NCBI RefSeq assembly: GCF_016650635.1
Contig: NZ_JAEKFI010000002.1
Span: forward strand, 310,001-374,000
DNA: 64,000 nt
Source of the DNA: Pseudomonas sp. TH43
Lineage (GTDB): Bacteria; Pseudomonadota; Gammaproteobacteria; Pseudomonadales; Pseudomonadaceae
Direction of reading: 5' to 3'
Made by a program: the position numbers and the translations under genes. Shown here one piece after another: positions 1 through 8,226 of the stretch (position 1 is the stretch's first letter; every line of letters begins with the position of its first letter). The notes below the pieces were generated by a model. The model was not told the DNA's origin. It saw only the letters and a list, made by a program, of their open reading frames with translations, and did not search any database.

Positions 1-1111
1 AGAATCCCGAGGTGTGTTTTGCGAGGAAGGCGAAATCGATATCAGCCGCCACCGGACGGCCCTTGACCATCAGTTGCAGCATGTTTTCGCGGGCCGCACG
101 ATCCGGTGGCGGCACAAACAGCACGCGATCGAAGCGGCCGGGGCGACGGAACGCCGAATCCACCGACCACGGCACGTTGGTCGCGGCAAGGATCAGCACG
201 CCATGGTTGTCATGGGTGAAGCCGTCCATTTCCGAGAGGAACTGGCTGACCAGTTTCGACGATGTCGACTCACGGGTATTGGAGCGTTTACCGCCCAACG
301 CCTCGACTTCATCGAAGAACATCACCGCCGGTGCCTGCGCCCGCGCCTGCTCGAACAGGGCATGCAGCTTGCGCTCGGACTCGCCGATGTACATGTCCAG
401 CACGTCGGAAATCGCCACGTTGAAGAACTTCGCCTTGCACTCGCCGGCGGTTGCCCGCGCCAGCAAGGTCTTGCCGCAACCCGGCGGCCCGTAGAGCAGC
501 ACGCCGCCGCCGACACGCTTGCGAAAGCGCTCGAACAGCCCGGGCTTCTGATACGGCAGGATGATCTTTTTATGGATGGTCTTCTTCAGATCATCCAGAC
601 CGCCGATGTCATTGAAGGTCACCGTCTCACTGTCGGGTACCAGCAGCCGGCGCACTTCGGTCTGGTCGGTGTCATCGTTGGAGATCACGCGCAACTTCGG
701 CCGCCCTTCACCGGCGGAAAAATCCACCACCGACACGTTCAAGCGACGCCACAGCGCCATGTCTTCCAGTGCAGGGTTGGCACTGATGGCGGCGCGGTAT
801 TCGACCAGCGCTTCCTTGAGGCGATCAAGATCGGCCAGTGCCCGTGCGCGCAACAGTTGCAGATTGGCGCCCTCACCGCTCGCCAGGCTCAGGGCTTTTT
901 CAGCCTGCCCGGCAGCGAGGTACAACTGCGCGGCGATTGGCTTCAGAGCCTCGGCGTCCGGCAGCTGGTGCAGGTCGGCGGGAACCAGTTTGAGGCCGCG
1001 CGCGTTGTCACCGCGTTCAAGGCAGGCCTTGAGCACCAGCGTCAGCAACGCGACGTTTCCCGGCGAGGCCAGCAGCGCAGCCTCCAGTTGATCCAGCGTC
1101 GTGTCATCCAT
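1..1111 (-). CDS. AAA+ ATPase with N-terminal TPR-like region (partial, runs off the window)
   Basis: The gene starts at ATG 1111 and reads out of the left edge, so the C-terminus is missing. The first 150 or so residues are helical and TPR-like. A classical AAA+ core follows, with Walker A GPPGCGKT at about residue 207 and Walker B VMFFDEVEAL at about residue 262. The sensor-1 region (LAATNVPW) and the FRRPGRFDR arginine-finger segment come next, as in FtsH/Cdc48-type ATPases. The AAA part probably remodels a protein partner using ATP; the substrate cannot be told from sequence. The gene sits 58 bp downstream of the phosphoesterase gene on the same strand and may share its transcript. Base composition is typical of the core chromosome. 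Confidence 0.85.
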   Translation of the reverse strand, partial: MDDTTLDQLEAALLASPGNVALLTLVLKACLERGDNARGLKLVPADLHQLPDAEALKPIAAQLYLAAGQAEKALSLASGEGANLQLLRARALADLDRLKEALVEYRAAISANPALEDMALWRRLNVSVVDFSAGEGRPKLRVISNDDTDQTEVRRLLVPDSETVTFNDIGGLDDLKKTIHKKIILPYQKPGLFERFRKRVGGGVLLYGPPGCGKTLLARATAGECKAKFFNVAISDVLDMYIGESERKLHALFEQARAQAPAVMFFDEVEALGGKRSNTRESTSSKLVSQFLSEMDGFTHDNHGVLILAATNVPWSVDSAFRRPGRFDRVLFVPPPDRAARENMLQLMVKGRPVAADIDFAFLAKHTSGF

Positions 1112-1168
1112 GGTGAATCCTTGTGACAGCCAGTTGCGAATTGAAATAGCAGAACGAGCAGGCCGCGA

Positions 1169-2140
1169 TCATTGCAGCACCTCCGGCCGCTCGACATCGA
1201 CCCAGACAAATTTATGCGGATCCAGGCGCGTTTCCTGATCCAGACGATAAGCGACCAGTTTGCCGTAGAGCACCGCGCTGTAATCCAGACACGCAAGGTT
1301 GGGGCGGATCGGCGCCGGTTTGCCGTTGCGCCAGTAATGGCCGACGAACAACAACGGCTCATCGACGCCGTAGCGCAGCAACGAATTCTTTTCCGTGGAC
1401 GTCAGCGGCGTCTGCGCCACTGGCTCCGGCAAGGCATCGGGCTGGAAGACAATGTCGCCATAGGTTTTCGGATCGTCTTCCCAGAACTTGGTGCGGAAGA
1501 ACGAACGCACCAGACCGTCGCCGCTGGTCATGGTCAGGCCATGAGGCAGGCGCATGTCGGTGCCGCGCAGCAGGCGGTCGAACACCGTGCAGGCGAAGCT
1601 GTCCGGCACCGCCGAGGCCTGCAGAAAGTGTTCGTCGATGCAGCCATTGGGGAACAGTGCGCGCAACGGCTCGATCAGGCCGGCATCCCAACAGGCGTGG
1701 ACGACGCGAAAGCGCCCGGCGTCGACAAACAGCGGCAGTTGGTAGAACCAGCGCTGGAAATCATGCCAGTCGCCGGGGTGGCCTTCGAACTGCGTCAGGG
1801 TTTCGTGGAGCAGGCGCGCGTGGCGCGGCGTGTGTTCTCGGACGAACTGCTTGCCGCTGCCGGGAAGCGCCGGGGTGCTCCAGCCGAGGGCGTTGAATTC
1901 GTGGTTGCCCATGATGCACAAGGCCTGACCGGCCTCGACCATGTCGTGGACGATGTGCAGCGCCTCGCGAATCCGCGGGCCACGGTCGATGATGTCGCCG
2001 ACGAACACGGCCATGCGCGATGGATGCCGCCAGACCCCGCCCTGCTTGTGATAACCGAGTCGGTCAAGCAGGTGTTCGAGGGTCAGGGCGCATCCGTGCA
2101 CGTCACCAATCAGGTCATAACTGCGCGCGGGATCGAGCAT
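1169..2140 (-). CDS. Calcineurin-like metallophosphoesterase
   Basis: A 323-residue protein with the PPP/calcineurin metal-binding signature near the N-terminus: DLIGDVHGC (about residue 9), GDIIDRGP (about 48) and IMGNHEFNAL (about 79). These supply the Asp, His and Asn ligands of a dinuclear metal centre, so it should hydrolyse phosphomonoesters or diesters, in the style of bacterial Ser/Thr phosphatases and ApaH relatives. The substrate is unknown. The ATG at 2140 overlaps the TGA of nadK by one base, so translation is likely coupled to NAD kinase. That suggests a role tied to nucleotide metabolism, which is inference. Confidence 0.85.
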   Translation of the reverse strand: MLDPARSYDLIGDVHGCALTLEHLLDRLGYHKQGGVWRHPSRMAVFVGDIIDRGPRIREALHIVHDMVEAGQALCIMGNHEFNALGWSTPALPGSGKQFVREHTPRHARLLHETLTQFEGHPGDWHDFQRWFYQLPLFVDAGRFRVVHACWDAGLIEPLRALFPNGCIDEHFLQASAVPDSFACTVFDRLLRGTDMRLPHGLTMTSGDGLVRSFFRTKFWEDDPKTYGDIVFQPDALPEPVAQTPLTSTEKNSLLRYGVDEPLLFVGHYWRNGKPAPIRPNLACLDYSAVLYGKLVAYRLDQETRLDPHKFVWVDVERPEVLQ

Positions 2141-3030
2141 CAGTCGCCTCCACCACCCAACTTGCTGCCCCAGCCGAGCTTGGTGCGGCAGACTTCGTAG
2201 TAGTTGTGGTCGAGCGGATGAATCAGCCGCAGCTTCTGCGCTTTTTTGCTGACAGTGATGGTGTCGCCCGGCGCGCAGGTGAAGTGGTTCTGCCCGTCGC
2301 AGGAGACCTGCGGGTAGATCTGCATATCTTTGGACACGACGATTTTCAGCTCACTGTTGCCATCGACCACAATTGGCCGTCCCGACAAGGTATGGGGGTA
2401 CATCGGCACAATCACAATAGCGTCGAGCTTGGGATGCATGATCGGCCCGCCGGCAGACAGCGCATAAGCGGTCGACCCGGTCGGCGTCGCGACGATCAGG
2501 CCGTCGGCCTTCTGGCTGCAGACGAACTGGCCATCGATGTACAGCTCGAACTCGATCATCCGCGTCGATTTGCCGGGGTGCAGCACCACGTCATTCAGCG
2601 CATCGCCCTGACCAATGGCCTCGCCGTGACGGCGGACTTCGGCTTGCAGCAGGAAGCGGTTTTCGACCAGATAGTGGCCGTCGAGCACTTCGGCGACTTT
2701 GACTTCCAGCTCATCGGGGCGAATGTCGGTGAGAAAACCGAGGCTGCCACGGTTGATGCCAAGCACCGGAATGTTGTGCCGCGCCAGCGCCCGGGCAGCG
2801 CCGAGCAGGCTGCCGTCACCGCCGACGACGATGACCATGTCGCAGACTTCGCCGAGCATCTTGCGCGACGAGGTTTGCAGGCCGTGGCCGGGCAGGACTT
2901 CAGCGATGGTGTCTTCGAGAATCACATGCAGGTGACGGTCGAGCAGAAACCGTTTCAGTCGGCGGACGGTATCCAGCACCTGGGAACTGCCCAGGCGACC
3001 GATGATGCCGATATTACGAAATTGCTCCAT
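2140..3030 (-). CDS. nadK: NAD kinase
   Basis: ATP-dependent NAD kinase, the cytosolic enzyme that makes NADP+ from NAD+. The translated 296 residues start at ATG 3030 with MEQFRNIGIIGRLG, which is where Pseudomonas NadK normally begins; an upstream in-frame start would add 12 unlikely residues. The diagnostic GGDGSLLGAA motif is at about residue 70, and the substrate-binding segment with TPTGSTAYALSAGGP lies at about residue 170. Length agrees with the family. It is the first gene of a coupled pair with the metallophosphoesterase downstream. Confidence 0.96.
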   Translation of the reverse strand: MEQFRNIGIIGRLGSSQVLDTVRRLKRFLLDRHLHVILEDTIAEVLPGHGLQTSSRKMLGEVCDMVIVVGGDGSLLGAARALARHNIPVLGINRGSLGFLTDIRPDELEVKVAEVLDGHYLVENRFLLQAEVRRHGEAIGQGDALNDVVLHPGKSTRMIEFELYIDGQFVCSQKADGLIVATPTGSTAYALSAGGPIMHPKLDAIVIVPMYPHTLSGRPIVVDGNSELKIVVSKDMQIYPQVSCDGQNHFTCAPGDTITVSKKAQKLRLIHPLDHNYYEVCRTKLGWGSKLGGGGD

Positions 3031-3145
3031 GGGACCTCTGCGGACAATCGAAAACGCGAAAAACACGATTATGGGCGAAAGCCTGCGATAGACAAAATCC
3101 TTTCAGCCTCAAGGGTGGGCTCGTGTTTAAGGCTATGCTCGCAAG

Positions 3146-4096
3146 ATGATCCTATTTCCCGACTTGCTGCAGTTGCCCCATCAATTACGCCATCCCGAAG
3201 TGCGTGATCTGGCGTGGGTGATCCTTGCCCCACCGATGCTCGCCACCACACCGTGGCCGCAACGCCATCCGCTGGCGGGCAGCGACTGGGTGAATGATCC
3301 CGAGCGACTGGAGCATTGGTTGCGTGGGCTCGACCGTGACAGTTATGGCCTGCTGCACTGGTTATCCCAGGCGCGCACCCGACGCTTGGGTCTGTATTAC
3401 GAACGGTTGTGGCAATTTGCGGTTCAGCACGCGCCGGGGATCGAACTGATTGCCGCCAACCTGCCGATTCGCCGCGAGGGCCACACCCTGGGCGAACTTG
3501 ACATGCTGTTGCGCGACCGCGACGGCGTGCATCACCTGGAACTGGCGATCAAACTCTATCTCGGCCCACAGAATGGCGATGGACAGGATCCGGCGCAGTG
3601 GTTGGGGCCGGGCTGCCATGATCGACTGGACCGCAAACTGGCGCACCTGGCCGAGCATCAACTGCCGATCTCGGCGCGCCCGGAAAGTCGAGAAGTGTTG
3701 GCGGCGCTGGATATCGAGGTGTTCAGTGCGCAGTTGTGGCTGGGCGGTTATCTGCTGTATCCGTGGCCCGGTCAGGCCGAGTCACCGCTCGGTGCGCATC
3801 CACAACATTTGCGCGGCAGTTGGTTGCATCAGAAGGATTGGCCAGCATTCGTCACACAGCGCCCGGCCGGGCGCTGGCAACCCCTGCCCCGCCATGCCTG
3901 GCTGGCACCGGCGCACTATCCGGCGGATCAGACCTGGACTTTGGAGCATTTGCGCATGTGGCTGGAAGATCTTGAGCCGCTGGCGCCAGCGCAACTGCTG
4001 GTGCGTCTGACCGAGAATGCGCAGGGGGGATGGGAAGAGGCGGAGCGCTTGTTTCTGGTGTCCGACCTGTGGCCGAACGTTCCCGGTCAAGGCTGA
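3146..4096 (+). CDS. DUF1853 family protein
   Basis: A 316-residue cytosolic protein matching the DUF1853 family by its N-terminus ([17 protein letters not shown]) and its ELDMLLRD / [11 protein letters not shown] segment at about residues 115-140. That spacing of acidic and lysine residues (E-D...E-x-K) recalls a PD-(D/E)XK nuclease fold, but no function is established for the family. It is divergent from nadK with a 115 bp promoter region between them. Composition is typical core. The ATG at 3146 is the first in-frame start. Confidence 0.8.
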   Translation: MILFPDLLQLPHQLRHPEVRDLAWVILAPPMLATTPWPQRHPLAGSDWVNDPERLEHWLRGLDRDSYGLLHWLSQARTRRLGLYYERLWQFAVQHAPGIELIAANLPIRREGHTLGELDMLLRDRDGVHHLELAIKLYLGPQNGDGQDPAQWLGPGCHDRLDRKLAHLAEHQLPISARPESREVLAALDIEVFSAQLWLGGYLLYPWPGQAESPLGAHPQHLRGSWLHQKDWPAFVTQRPAGRWQPLPRHAWLAPAHYPADQTWTLEHLRMWLEDLEPLAPAQLLVRLTENAQGGWEEAERLFLVSDLWPNVPGQG

Positions 4097-4121
4097 GACT
4101 TTGTAGTGCTTGTGCCGGCCC

Positions 4122-4189
4122 CTTCGCGGGCAAGCCTTGCTCCTACGGGATCACCGCAGGCCCTGTAGGAGCAAGGCTTGCCCGCGAAG
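4122..4189. repeat. REP pair (inverted)
   Basis: Two 25-base arms, at 4122-4146 and 4165-4189, are exact inverted copies built around the element CTTCGCGGGCAAGCCTTGCT. This is a typical Pseudomonas REP doublet between convergent genes (DUF1853 protein and arsB). It marks this side as native chromosome. Confidence 0.9.
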
Positions 4190-4202
4190 ACTTCACCTCG
4201 GT

Positions 4203-5492
4203 CTAAATGGATAACCGCACAGCCAAAGCCGCCAACGTCACCAACAACACCGGCACCGTCAGCACAATCCCGACCCTGAAGTAATATCCCCAACCAATGT
4301 GGATGCCCTTGCGCTCCAGCACATGCAGCCACAGCAGCGTCGCCAGGCTGCCAATCGGGGTAATCTTCGGCCCCAGGTCGCTGCCGATCACGTTGGCGTA
4401 AATCATCGCCTCCTTGATCACCCCGCTCGCCTGACTGGCATCAATCGACAGCAAACCGATCAGCACGGTCGGCAAGTTGTTCATGATCGACGACAGCAAC
4501 GCGGTCAGCACGCCGGTACCCATTGCCGCCCCCCACACACCATGACCCGCGAAGACATCCAGCCAACCGGCCAGATACCCGGTCAACCCGGCATTGCGCA
4601 GACCGTAGACCACCAGATACATGCCCAGCGAAAACACCACGATCTGCCACGGCGCCTCTTTCATCACTTTGCGCGTGGAAATCTTGTGGCCAAGGGCGGC
4701 GATACCCAATAGCAACGCGGCGCACACCGCGGAAATCGCGCTGATCGGAATGCCCAGCGGCTCCAGCGCAAAGCAGCCGATCAGCAAAATCGCCAACACC
4801 GCCCAACCGGCATAGAACGTGGCTTTGTCGTGGATCGCGGTCTCGGGGTGTTCGAGCTGTTCAGGATCGTAGGATTGCGGAATATCGCGACGAAAAAACC
4901 ACAGCAACATCCCCAGCGTCGCCGCCACGCTGACGAAGTTGACCGGCACCATCACCGCCGCATAGCGGTTGAAGCCGATGTGAAAGAAGTCCGCCGAAAC
5001 GATATTGACCAGATTCGACACCACCAGCGGCAGGCTCGCGGTGTCGGCAATAAACCCCGCGCCCATGACGAACGCCAGGGTCGCCGCCGGCGAAAAGCGC
5101 AAGGCCAGCAGCATCGAAATCACGATCGGTGTGAGGATCAGCGCCGCGCCGTCATTAGCGAACAGCGCCGAAACCAATGCCCCGAGCAGCACCATAAAGG
5201 CAAACAGCTTACGCCCACTGCCCCGCCCCCACCGCGCCACATGCAAGGCCGCCCAGTTAAAAAAACCGGCCTCATCGAGCAACAGACTGATGATGATCAA
5301 CGCGACGAAAGTGCCGGTGGCGTTCCAGATGATCTGCCACACCAGCGGGATGTCGCTCAGGTGCACGACGCCGAAGATCAATGCCAGCACCGCGCCAAAG
5401 GTCGCACTCCAGCCGACGCCAAGGCCTTTGGGTTGCCAGATGACAAGGGTAATGGTCAGCAGGAAAATCAGTGACGCAGCCAGCATCCGCAA
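4203..5492 (-). CDS. arsB: ArsB-type arsenite efflux transporter
   Basis: A 429-residue inner-membrane protein with about 11-12 hydrophobic segments and the ArsB/NhaD fold. Recognisable ArsB blocks are [22 protein letters not shown] (about residue 75), [16 protein letters not shown] (about 108) and [22 protein letters not shown] (about 145). It should export arsenite using the proton motive force. No arsR or arsC lies next to it, although the flavin reductase gene follows at some distance and a broken ArsC lies on the island. The alternative start two codons in (MLAASL) is equally plausible. Confidence 0.85.
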   Translation of the reverse strand: MRMLAASLIFLLTITLVIWQPKGLGVGWSATFGAVLALIFGVVHLSDIPLVWQIIWNATGTFVALIIISLLLDEAGFFNWAALHVARWGRGSGRKLFAFMVLLGALVSALFANDGAALILTPIVISMLLALRFSPAATLAFVMGAGFIADTASLPLVVSNLVNIVSADFFHIGFNRYAAVMVPVNFVSVAATLGMLLWFFRRDIPQSYDPEQLEHPETAIHDKATFYAGWAVLAILLIGCFALEPLGIPISAISAVCAALLLGIAALGHKISTRKVMKEAPWQIVVFSLGMYLVVYGLRNAGLTGYLAGWLDVFAGHGVWGAAMGTGVLTALLSSIMNNLPTVLIGLLSIDASQASGVIKEAMIYANVIGSDLGPKITPIGSLATLLWLHVLERKGIHIGWGYYFRVGIVLTVPVLLVTLAALAVRLSI

Positions 5493-5534
5493 CAGCCTTG
5501 TTCAATAGAGTTCTTCGGGAAACGCATCTTACCC

Positions 5535-5653
5535 GTGGCGAGGGGATTTATCCCCGTCGGGTAGCGAAGCGACCCCCCTGCGATCAATAACCATACCGAC
5601 ATCACAGGTTGACGACTGCTACGCAACCGAACAGGGATAAATCCCCTAGCCAC
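5535..5653. repeat. REP-like inverted pair
   Basis: GTGGCGAGGGGATTTATCCC at 5535 is repeated in inverted orientation at 5634-5653 (ending CCCTAGCCAC). About 80 bp lies between the arms. It occupies most of the space between the flavin reductase stop and the arsB start and holds no gene. Confidence 0.8.
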
Positions 5654-5671
5654 AAGGTGTATCAGCCCAAT

Positions 5672-6229
5672 TTATTTTTTGTGTTGCTCGACGAATTGTC
5701 CGTAAGCATTGATAAAGCTTTGCAGGAAAGGTTTCACCGTATCGCTCAACTTGCCTGATTCATCAAATGCTGTCCCCGCCCCACCCAGATAAGCCTCTGG
5801 CTGCTGCATGCACGGCACATTGAGAAACACAAAGGACTGCCGCAGATGCTGGTTCGCGCCGAAACCACCGATGGCGCCCGGCGACACGCTGATCACCGCA
5901 CCCGGCTTGCCACCCCAGACGCTCTTGCCATAAGGCCGCGAGCCAACGTCGATGGCATTCTTCAGCGGAGCAGGCACCGAACGGTTGTACTCAGGCGTAA
6001 CGAACAGCACCGCGTCGGATGAACCCACTTTTTGCCGGAAAGTACTGTAGGCTGCCGGCGGTGAATCACCGTCGATGTCTTCGTTATAAAGCGGCAGATC
6101 GCCAATTTCGACAATCTCGAGTTTGAGGTTCGCCGGCGCCAGCTCAGCCAGTGCCAGCGCGACTTTGCGATTGATCGATGCTTTGCGCAGGCTACCGACT
6201 ACTACGGCGACGTTGTAGACATTGCTCAT
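5672..6229 (-). CDS. NADPH-dependent FMN reductase family protein
   Basis: A 185-residue flavodoxin-like protein. The FMN phosphate-binding loop is VVGSLRKASINRKVA (residues 10-24), followed by the family segment FVTPEYNRSVPAPLKNAIDVGSRP (split here as FVTPEYNRSVP at about residue 76). This places it with the ChrR/YieF quinone and chromate reductases, which reduce quinones or metals using NAD(P)H through FMN. The exact substrate is not visible. It starts at ATG 6229 and is monocistronic, with a REP pair downstream. Confidence 0.85.
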   Translation of the reverse strand: MSNVYNVAVVVGSLRKASINRKVALALAELAPANLKLEIVEIGDLPLYNEDIDGDSPPAAYSTFRQKVGSSDAVLFVTPEYNRSVPAPLKNAIDVGSRPYGKSVWGGKPGAVISVSPGAIGGFGANQHLRQSFVFLNVPCMQQPEAYLGGAGTAFDESGKLSDTVKPFLQSFINAYGQFVEQHKK

Positions 6230-6412
6230 GGAAGACTCTCGACTGTCCGTGGAAGGAGCCTGTAGTTATAGATGATCCGGTGACGATTCCACCAGCAGAC
6301 GAGGGAAATTCCCGCGTCCTGATTATTTTTTTCCGACAGGAAAACTTACGGCGCTTGATGACGGTCTACCAAGCCGCAAATCAAGTGTTTTATCTCCAGA
6401 GGTTCTAAGCAG

Positions 6413-6649
6413 ATGGCAGCAGTACTCGTCGGTCAGTTCCATGCAAGAGATGCGGAAGGCCGCGTTTATTCCGTGCATGAGTTCCAGGAATCCACTCCGT
6501 CGGCAGACGGTTTTACCGGCTCGGAGCCCGTCACCACCTACAAACTGGCCATTGGCGATCGCGTGGAGAAACTCGACGGACTTGAATTCAAGCTCGTTCA
6601 GTCGGGCGTTATTCTGACCCGTGAAGTAGAACTTCCTGTTGCTCAATAA
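6413..6649 (+). CDS. Conserved small protein of unknown function
   Basis: A 78-residue soluble protein (MAAVLVGQFHARD...) with an even hydrophilic composition and no recognised domain. An AGAGGTTCTAAGCAG segment provides a GAGG ribosome site about 10 bases before the ATG. Core-like codon use and position between two conserved core genes argue that it is real. I cannot assign a function. Confidence 0.65.
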   Translation: MAAVLVGQFHARDAEGRVYSVHEFQESTPSADGFTGSEPVTTYKLAIGDRVEKLDGLEFKLVQSGVILTREVELPVAQ

Positions 6650-6734
6650 CCCACTGTTATGAGCAGAAGTCATATGCGCAGACTTGGGGTAGGATTCAGC
6701 CACTGATCCCACCTGCTGAACATGGACTTCACGC

Positions 6735-7628
6735 ATGCGTTTACGCCATATCGAAGTGATTCAGGCGCTCTTGCAGACCGGTCACCTGGGCACCGCCGCC
6801 GAATGGTTGCAGTTGCCGGTGGCCGAGGTCGAAGAGCGTTTGCGTGAAGCCGAGAGTCAGTTGGGGTTCATGCTCTTCGCCAGTGTTCGCGGGCGCCTGC
6901 AATCGACGCCCGAAGCGCGGGCGTTGCAGGTTGAAATCGCCCACGTCTACGCAGCGCTGGAGCCGGTGCAACGGCTGGCCAGCAGCCTCAAGCAATACCT
7001 CGCCCCGCCCTTGCGCATCATCGGCACCCCGCCGCTCACTCAACAACTGTTGCCGCATAGCGTCGCCCTTCTGCGTCGTCGACTGCCCGATGCGCCCTGC
7101 AGCCTGTTAAACGCTGCCACCCGCGACATCGTCCGCAGCCTGTTGCTGCGTGAAAGCGATCTCGGCTTGAGCCTGCACGACCCCGAACATCCCGACATTC
7201 ATTGCCAGCCACTGGCGCAAGGCAAACTGCAATTGCTCGCGCCTCACGGCTGGCTGCAACCGAAGCAGAAATACATTTCGCTGCAGGATCTCGCCGGCCA
7301 GGCGATGGTCGGTCTCGAAGGTCAGGACCTGCTGAGCCCGGCACTGGAAAACAAACTCCAGGCCTTACGCCCGGCACCGAGTATCCAGACCCGCGTACAA
7401 ACCCATCAGATGATGCGCAGCATGGTCGAGGCCGGCGAAGGTCTGGCCATCGTCGATCCGTTCACAGCGCTGGGCGCCCGCCCCGCCGGCCTGGACGTGT
7501 GCCCGCTGTCGCCAGCGGTGCCGATCAGCCTCTATGCCCTGACCTTCAAGCACGCAGCGCCCTCAGCGGCGATTCAGACGTTATTGGCGATCATCACGGA
7601 ACAAGCCGAGGCGATGCTGTCGAACTGA
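6735..7628 (+). CDS. LysR family transcriptional regulator
   Basis: A 297-residue protein with an N-terminal winged helix-turn-helix (RLRHIEVIQALLQTGHLGTA) and a periplasmic-binding-protein-like effector domain (about residues 92-290), the LysR layout. The DNA-binding helix is less canonical than most (AAEWLQLPVAEVEERLREAE in place of the usual AA..L..SQPA.S). It is not divergent from an obvious target; the convergent GNAT gene overlaps its 3' end by 35 bp. The regulated gene is unknown. Confidence 0.85.
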   Translation: MRLRHIEVIQALLQTGHLGTAAEWLQLPVAEVEERLREAESQLGFMLFASVRGRLQSTPEARALQVEIAHVYAALEPVQRLASSLKQYLAPPLRIIGTPPLTQQLLPHSVALLRRRLPDAPCSLLNAATRDIVRSLLLRESDLGLSLHDPEHPDIHCQPLAQGKLQLLAPHGWLQPKQKYISLQDLAGQAMVGLEGQDLLSPALENKLQALRPAPSIQTRVQTHQMMRSMVEAGEGLAIVDPFTALGARPAGLDVCPLSPAVPISLYALTFKHAAPSAAIQTLLAIITEQAEAMLSN

Positions 7629-8226
7629 GCGGGTTTTCCAGCGGATTATCGAACAATCGATACCAGAACAGCGCCACCTCAGCGGTGTTCGGGTCGATGC
7701 CGCGATAGCGCAATTGATCGATGCCGCCAATCACATAACCGCAACGCTCGTACAACCGACAGGCACCGAGGTTATTGTTCTGGGTTTCCAGCATGATCCC
7801 CGGCAGCTTTTTCTTGCGGCTCCAGAACTGCGCGACATCCAGCAACGCCTTGGCCACCCCATGACGGCGCGCTGGCGCGTGTACCGCCAGCTCATCGATA
7901 TGGGCGAAGCCGTTCCAGTTGGTGCTGATCACCAGATGGCCGACCGGCTCATCGTCAAGGTAGGCCATGAAAATCGCGCTGTCCGTCGCCTTGTGAAAGG
8001 CGCTGAACTCCTCGGGATCAATGCCGTAGCACTTGCGGTAAGGCACGATCGGCGTTACCGGCCACTGCTCGACAGGCTTGCCAATCACCGCATTGCCGTA
8101 AGCGGCGACCTCGAAACTGAAGTCGCTGCCCCAGATATAAGGCGCAAAGCCTTCGTCGGCGACCCGCACCGACAGCCCTGGATATTTCGGATTCATGACC
8201 GGTTGCATACTGGGAAAAGTCCTCAT
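7594..8226 (-). CDS. GNAT family N-acetyltransferase
   Basis: About 210 residues. The acetyl-CoA-binding core is visible as HIDELAVHAPARRHGVAKAL (motif A, with the R/Q-x-x-G-x-A form) and NNLGACRLYERCGYV (motif B). It should transfer an acetyl group to an amine; the acceptor is unknown. The ATG at 8226 overlaps the TGA of the decarboxylase gene in an ATGA, so coupled translation is likely; another start at 8196 is possible. Its link to LdcA suggests a polyamine acceptor such as cadaverine, which is inference only. The 3' end overlaps the LysR gene tail to tail. Confidence 0.85.
   Translation of the reverse strand: MRTFPSMQPVMNPKYPGLSVRVADEGFAPYIWGSDFSFEVAAYGNAVIGKPVEQWPVTPIVPYRKCYGIDPEEFSAFHKATDSAIFMAYLDDEPVGHLVISTNWNGFAHIDELAVHAPARRHGVAKALLDVAQFWSRKKKLPGIMLETQNNNLGACRLYERCGYVIGGIDQLRYRGIDPNTAEVALFWYRLFDNPLENPLSSTASPRLVP

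Noticed and set aside
14..3207. Long plus-strand open frames over the ATPase, phosphoesterase and nadK genes
   Set aside because: They lie antisense to well-supported conserved genes in GC-rich DNA and have no family resemblance; such frames arise from codon bias.
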